From contig NZ_LT629742.1 in assembly GCF_900104895.1 (NCBI RefSeq), positions 2,542,001 to 2,606,000 of the forward strand: a DNA stretch of 64,000 bases, in the 5' to 3' direction. The notes below the pieces were generated by a model. That model saw only the letters and a list, made by a program, of their open reading frames with translations, did no database searches and was not told where the DNA came from. How positions within the stretch are numbered: the first letter of the stretch is position 1; every line of letters begins with the position of its first letter. The position numbers and the translations under genes were made by a program. Below are positions 7,803 to 15,618 of the stretch, one piece after another. This stretch comes from Microterricola viridarii (GTDB taxonomy: Bacteria; Actinomycetota; Actinomycetes; Actinomycetales; Microbacteriaceae).

Positions 7803-8437
7803 CGCAGGCTCCCCCGCCACGGCATCAGCAGGCGCCCGCCGAGAACGATGACCGCGTCGAAGAGCACGGCGACGACGAGCGTTGCGACGATTCCGCTCAG
7901 CACCTCGGCGGCGATGTTGCGCTGGAAGCCGTTGATGAAGAGGTAGCCGAGGCTGGTCACGCCGACGAGCGAGCCCACTGTCACCAGGCTGACCGTTGTC
8001 GCTGAGACGACGCGGAGCCCCGCCACCAACACAGGCCCGGCCAGCGGCAGCTCGAGCCGCCAGAACAGCTGCCAGCTGGAGAAGCCGACGCCCCGGCCGG
8101 CCAGGCGCACGTCGTCGTCGATCGAGTCGAAGGCGTCGGCGCTGGAGCGCAGCATCAGCGCCAGGGCGTACAGGCTGAGCCCCACCACGATGTTGACCGG
8201 GCTGGTGAAGCCCGTGCCGAGCACGGCCGGCAGGGCGATGAAGAGCGGCAGAGAGGGGATGGTGAAGGCGATGGTGGCCAGGATGAGCAGGATGCCGCGC
8301 GTCGCGCGCACCCGGTTGGCCAGCAGGCCGAGCGGCAGCGAGGCCGCCAGCCCGAACAGGATGGGCAGGATGCTCAGCCCGATGTGGGCCAGCGTGAGCT
8401 GCCACACCAAGCCGAGGTTGGCGAGGAGCCAGGTCAC
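7799..8437 (-). CDS. ABC transporter permease, osmoprotectant type (first permease)
   Basis: A 212-residue polytopic permease with about five hydrophobic segments and an EAA-like loop DVRLAGRGVGFSSWQLFWRL. The GTG start overlaps the ATPase stop codon (GTGA) and the stop overlaps the next permease start, so the four transporter genes are translationally coupled. Confidence 0.88.
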   Translation of the reverse strand: MTWLLANLGLVWQLTLAHIGLSILPILFGLAASLPLGLLANRVRATRGILLILATIAFTIPSLPLFIALPAVLGTGFTSPVNIVVGLSLYALALMLRSSADAFDSIDDDVRLAGRGVGFSSWQLFWRLELPLAGPVLVAGLRVVSATTVSLVTVGSLVGVTSLGYLFINGFQRNIAAEVLSGIVATLVVAVLFDAVIVLGGRLLMPWRGSLR

Positions 8438-9246
8438 GGCTCGAGCACTCCCGCCGGTCGCCCCTGGGCGTCGACGACGACCCGGGCCCCGTTGACCTCG
8501 CGCACGTGCAGCCGCCTGTTGCCGCGGTCGGCGCCGATGAAGCCGGCGACGAAGTCATCCGCGGGGCCCGCGAGGATCTCGGCCGGGGTGCCGCGCTGGG
8601 CGACCTCGCCGCCCTCGCGCATGATGACGACCTGGTCGGCGAGCAGGAAGGCCTCGTCGACGTCGTGCGTGACGAACACGACGGTCTTGCCGAGCTCCCC
8701 CTGCAGGCGGAGGAGCTCCTGTTGCAGCTCGGCGCGCACGAGCGGGTCGACGGCGCCGAACGGCTCGTCCATCAGCAGGATGTTGGGGTCGGCCGCGAGC
8801 CCGCGGGCCACGCCGACGCGCTGCTGCTGCCCGCCGGAGAGCTGGCTGGGGTAGCGGTCGGCCAACGCCCGGTCCAGGCCCACCGTGTCCAGCAGCTCCA
8901 GCGCCCGCGCCCGGGCGTCGCGCTTGCGCACGCCGCGCAGCACCGGCACCGTCGCGACGTTGTCGAGCACGGTGCGGTGCGGCAGCAGCCCGGAGTTCTG
9001 CATCACGTAGCCGATGCTGCGCCGCAGTTCGACGGGCCGCCGCCCGGCGATATCCGCCCCGTCGATGAGCACGCTGCCGGAGGTCGGGTCGACCATGCGG
9101 TTGATCATGCGCAGCAGCGTCGTCTTGCCCGACCCGGAGGAGCCGAGCAGGACGGTCGTGCTGTGCGAGGGCAGGATGAGGCTGAAGTCGCGCACGGCCA
9201 CGGTGCCGTCGTCGAACGTCTTGCCCACGGAGCGGAACTCGATCAT
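8434..9246 (-). CDS. ABC transporter ATP-binding protein, osmoprotectant type (OpuCA/ProV-like)
   Basis: Cytoplasmic ATPase of 270 residues. Walker A is GSSGSGKT (35-42), the signature is LSGGQQQRVGVARGLA (about 136-151), Walker B is ILLMDEPFGAVDP, and the H-loop is FVTHDVDEA. After the nucleotide-binding domain there is only a short tail (about 230-270), so the tandem CBS domains that sense ionic strength in OpuA/ProV are missing or reduced. First transporter gene, 21 bp after the TetR gene. Confidence 0.92.
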   Translation of the reverse strand: MIEFRSVGKTFDDGTVAVRDFSLILPSHSTTVLLGSSGSGKTTLLRMINRMVDPTSGSVLIDGADIAGRRPVELRRSIGYVMQNSGLLPHRTVLDNVATVPVLRGVRKRDARARALELLDTVGLDRALADRYPSQLSGGQQQRVGVARGLAADPNILLMDEPFGAVDPLVRAELQQELLRLQGELGKTVVFVTHDVDEAFLLADQVVIMREGGEVAQRGTPAEILAGPADDFVAGFIGADRGNRRLHVREVNGARVVVDAQGRPAGVLEP

Positions 9247-9267
9247 CGTGCGGCCGCCTGCTCTGCC

Positions 9268-9960
9268 CTATGCCGTTTCGGGACCGCCGTAGTAGGACAC
9301 GAGGTATCCGTGCGCCACGGCGCGGCATTCCGCAATGAACCGGCTGTCGCCGTCGGGGTCGTCGCGGAAGGCACGCGAGAGCAGGCCGTCGGCGATCTCG
9401 ATCGCGACCTCCAGGCGGAACAGGAGATCCGGCCCGCCGTCGAGGCCGAACTCGTCGCTCAGCACGGCGGCCAGGCGAACCGGGAACGAGTCATCGCCGG
9501 AGTGCGCAACGAGCTCCTGCTCGGCGTCGGCTCCGGCGACCGGGCCGCCCGCCACGCTCTGCCGCTCGGTGAAGTGCACGATGTGGAAGCCGGGCTCCGT
9601 GCGGTACAGGTCGACGAAGGCGGTAATCGCCAGGTCGATGGCCTGCCACCAGTTCTGGGGGGAAGAATCTTGGATGTCGAAGGCGACCCGCGCCCGAAAA
9701 CGCGCCATCGACCGGTCGCGCAGCGCGGAGAGCACCGCGACACGGTCGGGAAAGTAGCGGTAGACGGTGCCGATGGATGCGCCGGCGTGGTCGGCGATCA
9801 TGGCGGTCGTGATCCTGTCGAACCCCACCTGGTCCACCACGTAGGCGGCAGAGTCCAGTAGGGCGTCCAGCCGCTCAGCGCTGCGCTGCTGGATGGGCTC
9901 GGTGCGCACCGCGCGCCCCGCCCCAAGATCGCTTGTTCCGGCTAATTTAGCTAGTGGCAC
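9268..9960 (-). CDS. TetR family transcriptional regulator
   Basis: A 230-residue regulator with an N-terminal TetR helix-turn-helix (residues about 30-75, containing ITTAMIADHAGASIGTVYRYFPDR) and a variable ligand-binding helical domain. GTG start with a strong AGGAGG. It lies 21 bp upstream of the ABC transporter genes on the same strand, so it is probably the first gene of the operon and its regulator. The effector is unknown. Confidence 0.88.
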   Translation of the reverse strand: MPLAKLAGTSDLGAGRAVRTEPIQQRSAERLDALLDSAAYVVDQVGFDRITTAMIADHAGASIGTVYRYFPDRVAVLSALRDRSMARFRARVAFDIQDSSPQNWWQAIDLAITAFVDLYRTEPGFHIVHFTERQSVAGGPVAGADAEQELVAHSGDDSFPVRLAAVLSDEFGLDGGPDLLFRLEVAIEIADGLLSRAFRDDPDGDSRFIAECRAVAHGYLVSYYGGPETA

Positions 9961-10062
9961 TTCTCCTCCTTAGCGAACTTCGGTCTACTTTAGCGGCGCG
10001 GAGCAAGTCTCATGTACCCCGCGTGTGCAGGATGGGCCTCCGGGGCGTGAAAGACTGGACTC

Positions 10063-11139
10063 GTGGTCGACTCCAGCGAAGCGTGCAATGCACCCCAGAG
10101 CTCGGCCCCGCCCGCGCACCGGGCCGCCCGCATCGAGGACTGGGCGCACGCCCGGCGCGATCGTGCCGCCCGCAAGAGGGGGCACCGGGAGACGGTGATC
10201 CCCTACACCGGCTACGGCGGCGACGGCTGGGTGCGCATCCTCTGCCGCGTGCTGCTCTCTCGCCCGGCCGAGCCGCAGCCGGCATCCGCCCGCGCCCGGC
10301 GCCGCGCCGAGCGCCGCGGAACGGGCATGCGCGGCTGGCGCAGCTTCACGAGCGTTCCCGTCGGTTACGCCCGGGTGAGCGTCGACGTCGGCGGGCAGAG
10401 CTTCGAGCTGGTGGCCGACCGCGGCGGCGTCGTCGACACCGTGGTGCAGGTGGGCCTGACGCCCGGCTGGCACACGGCGACGCTGCGCACCGCCGAGTCG
10501 GTGGCCGTCGAGGCCCCGCTCAACGTTGTCGACCCCGCGGTGACCTTCGGCGTGCTCTCTGATGTCGATGACACCGTCATGGTCACCATGCTGCCCCGGC
10601 CGCTCCTGGCCGCCTGGAACACCTTCGTGCTCGACGAGCACGCCCGCATCCCGACGCCCGGCATGGCCGTGCTGCTGGACAAGCTGGCCAACTCCCGCCC
10701 CGGAACGCCGGTGATCTACCTCTCCACCGGGGCATGGAACGTCGCTCCGACGCTCACCCGCTTCCTCTCCCGCAACCTGTACCCGAGCGGCGTGCTGCTC
10801 CTGACCGATTGGGGCCCGACGCACGACCGGCTGTTCCGGAGCGGCAGGGAGCACAAGCGGGACAACCTCAACCGCCTGGCGGCCGAGTTCCCGAACATCC
10901 GCTGGCTGCTGGTCGGCGACGACGGCCAGCACGACGAGGAGCACTACCGCCAGTTCGCCCTCGCCCACCCGGACAATGTGGCGGCGATCGCGATCCGCGA
11001 GCTCTCCCCCGGCGAGGCTGTGCTGGCCGGCGGCCGCTCCAAGATCGAGGACGGCTACGGCGGCGTGCCCTGGGCGTACGCCCCGGACGGCTCCGGCCTG
11101 GCCGACCAGCTCACCGAGCTGGGAATCCTCAAGCCCTAG
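10063..11139 (+). CDS. App1-family (DUF2183) phosphatase-like protein
   Basis: 358 residues related to the catalytic domain of yeast App1 phosphatidate phosphatase, a haloacid dehalogenase-like fold. The nucleophile motif is DVDDT at 167-171 inside VTFGVLSDVDDTVMVT. A second motif is YLSTGAWN, and a late acidic motif is LLVGDDGQHDEEHY. The N-terminal 150 residues look like a beta-sandwich-type domain. No secretion signal is seen, so it is probably cytosolic or peripheral. Lipid phosphatase activity is known only for the eukaryotic relative; the bacterial substrate is inference. Confidence 0.8.
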   Translation: MVDSSEACNAPQSSAPPAHRAARIEDWAHARRDRAARKRGHRETVIPYTGYGGDGWVRILCRVLLSRPAEPQPASARARRRAERRGTGMRGWRSFTSVPVGYARVSVDVGGQSFELVADRGGVVDTVVQVGLTPGWHTATLRTAESVAVEAPLNVVDPAVTFGVLSDVDDTVMVTMLPRPLLAAWNTFVLDEHARIPTPGMAVLLDKLANSRPGTPVIYLSTGAWNVAPTLTRFLSRNLYPSGVLLLTDWGPTHDRLFRSGREHKRDNLNRLAAEFPNIRWLLVGDDGQHDEEHYRQFALAHPDNVAAIAIRELSPGEAVLAGGRSKIEDGYGGVPWAYAPDGSGLADQLTELGILKP

Positions 11140-11177
11140 ACCAGCGGCCCTGGGCCCGAGGCCTGGGCCCCCGGCGG

Positions 11178-12212
11178 CTAGCGCGTCGCGCGGATGCGGT
11201 CCAGGCCGCGGTTGATCTGGCGTGCCCAGAGCGGACCGCGGTAGAGGAACGCGGTGTAGCCCTGCACCAGGGTCGCCCCGGCATCCAGTCGCTCGGCGAC
11301 GTCCGCTGCGGTCTCGACGCCCCCGGCGGAGATGACGCAGAGCGCGGCGGGCACGTTCTGGCGGATGAGCCGCAGCACGGCGAGCGAGCGGGCGGCGAGC
11401 GGGGCGCCGGAGAGCCCACCGGCACCGGCGGCCTCGACGACGGATGCCGGCGTCGCCAGGCCCTCGCGGGAAATCGTCGTGTTCGTGGCGATGATGCCGT
11501 CCAGGCCGAGCTCGACGACGAGCCCGGCGATCTTCACGACCTCCTCGTCGAGGAGGTCGGGGGCGATCTTCACCAACAGCGGGGTCGGCCCGCAGGCCTC
11601 CTTGACGGCGCTGAGCAGGGGGCGGAGCAACTCCAGCTCCTGCAGGCCGCGCAGGCCCGGCGTGTTGGGCGAGCTGACGTTGACGACGAGGTAGTCGGCC
11701 AGCGGGGCCAGCGCGCGGGCGGAGATCAGGTAGTCCGCGGTGGCGTCCTCGACGGCGGTGACACGGCTCTTGCCGATGTTGACGCCGATGACGGGGCGGC
11801 CGGCCGTGGCGCGGGCCTTCCTGAGGCGCTCGCGGGCGCCGTCGGCTCCCCCGTTGTTGAAGCCCATGCGGTTGATCACGGCACGGTCGGGCACGAGGCG
11901 GAACAGTCGCGGCTGCTCGTTGCCGGGCTGCGCGTGCGCCGTGAGGGTGCCGACCTCGATGTGGCCGAAGCCGAGCTGTCCGAGGCCGATGACCGCCTGG
12001 GCGTCCTTGTCGAAGCCCGCCGCGACGCCGAACGGGGTGTCGAAGTGCAGGCCGAGCGCCTGCACCGAGAGGTCGGTGCGGGGGTGCGTGAAGCGGTGCA
12101 CGAGCCGGCCGAAGCCCGCGGTCGGCAGCGCCTTGATCACGCCGAAGGCGAGGTGGTGGGCGCGCTCGGGGTCGAGCTTGGACAGGACGAGGGAGAAGAG
12201 TAGAGGGTACAT
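11178..12212 (-). CDS. pyrD: Quinone-dependent dihydroorotate dehydrogenase (class 2)
   Basis: Membrane-associated flavoenzyme oxidising dihydroorotate to orotate, the fourth step of UMP synthesis, with electrons passed to the quinone pool. 344 residues. Class 2 features: an N-terminal helical extension (about 1-40), the catalytic Ser181 in NVSSPNTPGLRGL, FMN-contacting TNTTISREG and GAGGLSGAPL. It converges on the App1 gene with 38 bp between stops and lies 70 bp downstream of nrdR on the same strand. Confidence 0.96.
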   Translation of the reverse strand: MYPLLFSLVLSKLDPERAHHLAFGVIKALPTAGFGRLVHRFTHPRTDLSVQALGLHFDTPFGVAAGFDKDAQAVIGLGQLGFGHIEVGTLTAHAQPGNEQPRLFRLVPDRAVINRMGFNNGGADGARERLRKARATAGRPVIGVNIGKSRVTAVEDATADYLISARALAPLADYLVVNVSSPNTPGLRGLQELELLRPLLSAVKEACGPTPLLVKIAPDLLDEEVVKIAGLVVELGLDGIIATNTTISREGLATPASVVEAAGAGGLSGAPLAARSLAVLRLIRQNVPAALCVISAGGVETAADVAERLDAGATLVQGYTAFLYRGPLWARQINRGLDRIRATR

Positions 12213-12282
12213 GCCTGCTCAAGAATACCTGCAGGCGCGACCCTGCCCGGACCGCGCGGACGCGCCGGGCGGGCCGGCCGGC

Positions 12283-12756
12283 CTAGTCGACGGGCAGGGC
12301 GGGCTTCCGCCCGTGCTCCTTGCGCAGCTGGGCGATGGCTGCCTCGAAGTCGTCGAGCGATTCGAAGGCCTGATAGACGCTGGCGAAGCGGAGGTACGCC
12401 ACCTCGTCCAGCTCGCGCAGCGGGGCGAGAATCGCGAGGCCGATGTCGTTGGCCTCGATCTGCGACGCGCCGGTGGAGCGGATCGTCTCCTCGACCTTCT
12501 GGGCCAGGACGGCGAGGTCGGAGTCGGTGACCGGGCGGCCCTGGCAGGCCTTGCGCACGCCGGAGACGATCTTCTCGCGGCTGAACAGCTCGACGACGCC
12601 GTTGCGCTTGGTGACGGCGAGGGTGGCGGTCTCCGTGGTGCTGAAACGGCGCCCGCACTCTGGGCACTGCCGGCGGCGGCGGATGGAGAGCCCGTCATCG
12701 CTGGTGCGCGAATCGATGACCCGGGAGTCGGGGTGGCGGCAGAACGGGCAATACAT
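12283..12756 (-). CDS. nrdR: Transcriptional repressor NrdR
   Basis: 157-residue repressor of ribonucleotide reductase genes that senses ATP/dATP. N-terminal zinc ribbon CPFC (3-6) and CPEC (34-37), then an ATP-cone domain (about 49-139) with the [14 protein letters not shown] start. Normal length. No nrd gene is in the window, so its NrdR boxes must lie elsewhere. Confidence 0.96.
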   Translation of the reverse strand: MYCPFCRHPDSRVIDSRTSDDGLSIRRRRQCPECGRRFSTTETATLAVTKRNGVVELFSREKIVSGVRKACQGRPVTDSDLAVLAQKVEETIRSTGASQIEANDIGLAILAPLRELDEVAYLRFASVYQAFESLDDFEAAIAQLRKEHGRKPALPVD

Positions 12757-12830
12757 CGTGATACCAGCCTAGCGGCTCCGCCGGCCGCTCGGCCGATACT
12801 GCGGCCCTGCCCGGGCCGCTGCGCGGCCGC

Positions 12831-12836
12831 TACAGT
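12831..12836 (+). promoter_or_regulatory. Candidate -10 box (leaderless) of the small membrane protein gene
   Basis: TACAGT is followed by six bases and ATG at 12843. A GTG at 12837 abuts the box and would add two residues. The spacing supports ATG 12843 as the start. Confidence 0.45.
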
Positions 12837-12842
12837 GTGACC

Positions 12843-13508
12843 ATGACCGCGACGGGCAACGCAGGGCGGCGCGACGATGCAGCGCTCCCCGACTGGCTGG
12901 TCGCCCACCCGCTCACCGCCGGCTGGCTCTGGCTCGGCGTCTTCGGCGCGCTCGGCCTCGTCGCCGGCGCACTCGACTGGAGCGTCGCGGCGTCCCTGCT
13001 CGTGGTCGCGCTGCTCGTGCTGCCGCCGGTCACGGCCATGATCGTCGTGCTGCGGGAGACGCCGCGGCGCACCCTGGAGACGCACGGCTCGGTGCTCGGG
13101 CACTTCCTCACCCGCTACCTGGTCATCATCGCCGGTTTCCTGGCCTGGACGGCGTCGATCGTGCTGGGCGCCACCATCTCGACCTCGCTGACGCTCCTGG
13201 CCGAGGGCCGGGAGCGCGAGGTGTTGGGCATCGGCTTCAGCCTGGTGCTCGGCATCGTGCTCCCGACCATCGCGGTGCTCTGGGTCGTCTTCCTGCTGCG
13301 TTGCGCCTGGTTCCTGGCGAGGGTGCGCGGCTGGCGGCAGAACCCGGGCAGCACAGTGGTGCCCGCCCGCCTGCTGCTGCGCCGGCCGCGACTGCGCGCG
13401 GTCACGATCGGCCTCGCCCACCCCGGTCTGCTGACGGCGACGGCGCTCGTCTCCGGTGTCGCACTGCTGGCGGTCGTGATCGCAGACCTGACGCTGCTGA
13501 TCGAGTAG
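12843..13508 (+). CDS. Uncharacterised polytopic membrane protein
   Basis: 221 residues with about five hydrophobic segments: around 20-45, 46-68, 95-120, 135-160 and a C-terminal 195-220. A basic loop near 165-190 carries LLLRRPRLR. I recognise no enzyme motif. It stands alone between divergent nrdR and convergent hisD. ATG 12843 was chosen from the TACAGT box six bases upstream. Confidence 0.72.
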   Translation: MTATGNAGRRDDAALPDWLVAHPLTAGWLWLGVFGALGLVAGALDWSVAASLLVVALLVLPPVTAMIVVLRETPRRTLETHGSVLGHFLTRYLVIIAGFLAWTASIVLGATISTSLTLLAEGREREVLGIGFSLVLGIVLPTIAVLWVVFLLRCAWFLARVRGWRQNPGSTVVPARLLLRRPRLRAVTIGLAHPGLLTATALVSGVALLAVVIADLTLLIE

Positions 13509-13535
13509 CACCGGCCTCCCCGCGGGGCGCAGCAG

Positions 13536-14840
13536 TTAGAGGAAGCGGGCGCTGATGGCGTCCCCGTGGGCGGGGAGCGCCTCGGCGTCGCTGAGCGCGA
13601 GCACATTCTGGTGCACCTCGGCCAGCGCCTCCCGGCTGTAGCGCACGACCTGCTGCGGCCGCAGGAAGGTCGAGGCGCCGAGGCCGGCGGAGAACCGGGC
13701 CTGGCCGCCCGTGGGCAGCACGTGGTTCGACCCGGCGGAGTAGTCGCCGAGGCTCACCGGCGAGTTCGGGCCGAGGAAGATCGCCCCGGCGTTCTCGATG
13801 AGCTCGAGCACGGCGTCCGGATCCTCGGTCTGGATCTCGAGGTGCTCCGGGCCGAAGGCGTTGCTGAACGCGGCCGCCTCCTCGATGTCGTCGACGAGCA
13901 CGAGCGCGGACTGCGGCCCGCTGAGGGCCGCGGCGACCCGGGCGCTGTGGGTGGTCGTCTGGGCCAGGCGCTCCAGCTCGGCCTCCACGGCGCCGGCGAG
14001 GGCGGTGTCGTCGGTGACCAGCACGGTGGCGGCCAGCTCGTCGTGCTCGGCCTGGCTGACCAGGTCGGCGGCGATCAGGGCGGCATCCGCGGTGGCGTCG
14101 GCGATCACGAGGATGTCGGTCGGGCCGGCCTCCGCGTCGATGCCGGCCTGGCCGCGGATCAGGCGCTTGGCGGCGGCGACGTAGACGTTGCCGGGGCCGG
14201 TGACCATCTGCACGGGGTCCAGGCCGATGCCGGCCACGCCGTAGGCGAGCGCGCCGACGGCTCCAGCGCCGCCCATGCCGTACACCTCAGTGATTCCGAG
14301 CAGGCCGGCGACGGCGAGGATGGTCGGGTGCACGCGCCCGCCGAAGGCGGCCTGGGGCGGCGAGGCGAGCGCGATCGAGCGCACGCCGGCGGTCTGGGCC
14401 GGCACGACGTTCATGACGACGCTGGAGGGGTAGACGGCCTTGCCGCCCGGCACGTACAGGCCGACCCGGCCGACGGGCTGCCAGCGCTGGATGATCTCGG
14501 CGCCGGGGGCGAGCACGGTCGTGGCGGCGGGTGGGACCTGGGCGGCGCTGGCCAGCCGCACCCGGCGGATGGTCTCGAGGATCGCCTCGTGCACGGCCGG
14601 GTCGAGGCCGGCGACGGCCTCGTCGATGTGCGACTGCGGCACGCGGATCGACTCGGGGCGCACCCGGTCCAGCCGCTCCGCCTGGTCGAGCAGGGCATGC
14701 TCGCCGCGGGCCCGAACATCGTCGATGAGTTCGGCCGCCACCTCCAGCGCAACGCTCACGTCGGTGCTCGCGCGGGGCACGAGGGCGAGGAGTTCGGCGG
14801 GAGTAGGCTGGAGACCGCGCAGGTCAATCGTCTGGATCAT
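13536..14840 (-). CDS. hisD: Histidinol dehydrogenase
   Basis: Zinc-dependent NAD enzyme for the last two oxidation steps of histidine synthesis (histidinol to histidine). 434 residues, the usual length. Family motifs: VPGGKAVYPSSVVMNVVPA, GPGNVYVAAAKRLI, AEAGPTDILVIAD, the QAEHDE zinc region, FGPEHLEI and GSNHVLPT. The rest of the his operon would lie downstream on this strand, but a convergent membrane-protein gene follows, so hisD is alone here. Confidence 0.96.
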   Translation of the reverse strand: MIQTIDLRGLQPTPAELLALVPRASTDVSVALEVAAELIDDVRARGEHALLDQAERLDRVRPESIRVPQSHIDEAVAGLDPAVHEAILETIRRVRLASAAQVPPAATTVLAPGAEIIQRWQPVGRVGLYVPGGKAVYPSSVVMNVVPAQTAGVRSIALASPPQAAFGGRVHPTILAVAGLLGITEVYGMGGAGAVGALAYGVAGIGLDPVQMVTGPGNVYVAAAKRLIRGQAGIDAEAGPTDILVIADATADAALIAADLVSQAEHDELAATVLVTDDTALAGAVEAELERLAQTTTHSARVAAALSGPQSALVLVDDIEEAAAFSNAFGPEHLEIQTEDPDAVLELIENAGAIFLGPNSPVSLGDYSAGSNHVLPTGGQARFSAGLGASTFLRPQQVVRYSREALAEVHQNVLALSDAEALPAHGDAISARFL

Positions 14841-14930
14841 GATCTGCCCAGTTTATCCGCACGGCCTGATTCGCACGGTCTCCGGGCGCCGTGGAATACG
14901 CGCCCTGCTTCCACGCTTGAGAGAAGGCGT

Positions 14931-15467
14931 ATGAACGCTTCCGCCGCAACTCCCGCCGACTCCCCCGCATCCCCCGGGGCCATGCCGGAGGACCTGCACG
15001 CCTTCAAGCAGGCGTTCCGCCGGCATGCCGCGGGCGTGGCCGTCGTCACCGCCCTCGACCCGGACGGGCGGCCGGTCGGCTTCACGGCCACGTCCCTGGC
15101 CTCGCTGGCCGCTGTGCCGCCGCTGGCCACGTTCAACATGGCCCGCTCCGCCAGCGCGTGGCGGGCGATCGCCGAGACCGATCGGGTCGTCATCCACATG
15201 CTCGGCGCCCGCAACCGCGCCACCGCGCAGATCATGGCCCGCGACGCCTCCGAGCGCTTCATCGGCGACCACTGGCACACGGGGCCGCACGGCCTCCCCG
15301 TGCTGAACGATGTCACCGCCTGGATGAGCGGGCGCATCCTGGAACGCGTCTCCGCGCACAACAACGCGGTCGTCATCATGCAGGTCGAGGAGGGCGAGCT
15401 GGGCCGGGAGGACGCCCCGCTGCTCTACCACGAGGGCGCCTACCGCACGCCCGGCGAGATCGTCTGA
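14931..15467 (+). CDS. Flavin reductase family protein (HpaC/DIM6-like)
   Basis: 178-residue FMN-binding split-barrel protein. The fold signature runs from FRRHAAGVAVVTA through GFTATSLASLAAVPPLATFNM. Relatives supply reduced flavin to monooxygenases. The start is ATG 14931 with GAGAAGG four bases upstream. It is divergent from hisD and converges on dnaE. No partner monooxygenase is adjacent, so the substrate is open. Confidence 0.85.
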   Translation: MNASAATPADSPASPGAMPEDLHAFKQAFRRHAAGVAVVTALDPDGRPVGFTATSLASLAAVPPLATFNMARSASAWRAIAETDRVVIHMLGARNRATAQIMARDASERFIGDHWHTGPHGLPVLNDVTAWMSGRILERVSAHNNAVVIMQVEEGELGREDAPLLYHEGAYRTPGEIV

Positions 15468-15513
15468 GCCCCCCGCGCCCCCACCCCCACCCGCGCCCGC
15501 GCCCCCACCCGCG

Positions 15514-15572
15514 CCCAGTTGCCGCAAATCGGCGGTGCAGCGAGGCGCAACCGCCAATTTGCGGCAACTGGG
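15514..15572. terminator. Long inverted repeat between convergent genes (bidirectional terminator-like)
   Basis: Arms of 23 bp at 15514-15536 and 15550-15572 pair with a single mismatch around a 13-bp loop; one arm starts CCCAGTTGCCGCAAAT. No T-run follows on either strand. It sits between the flavin reductase and dnaE stop codons, preceded by a C-rich low-complexity stretch (about 15468-15510). Function as terminator or REP-like element is inference. Confidence 0.7.
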
Positions 15573-15618
15573 TGGGCCCGTGGCAACGGGCGGGCGCGGA
15601 CGGGAGCGGACGGGGCGA

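Noticed and set aside
7062-8558. Reading 7062-8558 as one 498-residue permease
   Set aside because: Only the part from ATG 7802 has permease sequence; upstream the frame is an out-of-frame shadow of the other permease and the ATPase gene.
9985-12222. A 745-codon minus-strand frame covering App1 and pyrD
   Set aside because: Overlaps two well-supported genes in another frame and translates to Arg/Ala/Pro-rich low-complexity sequence.
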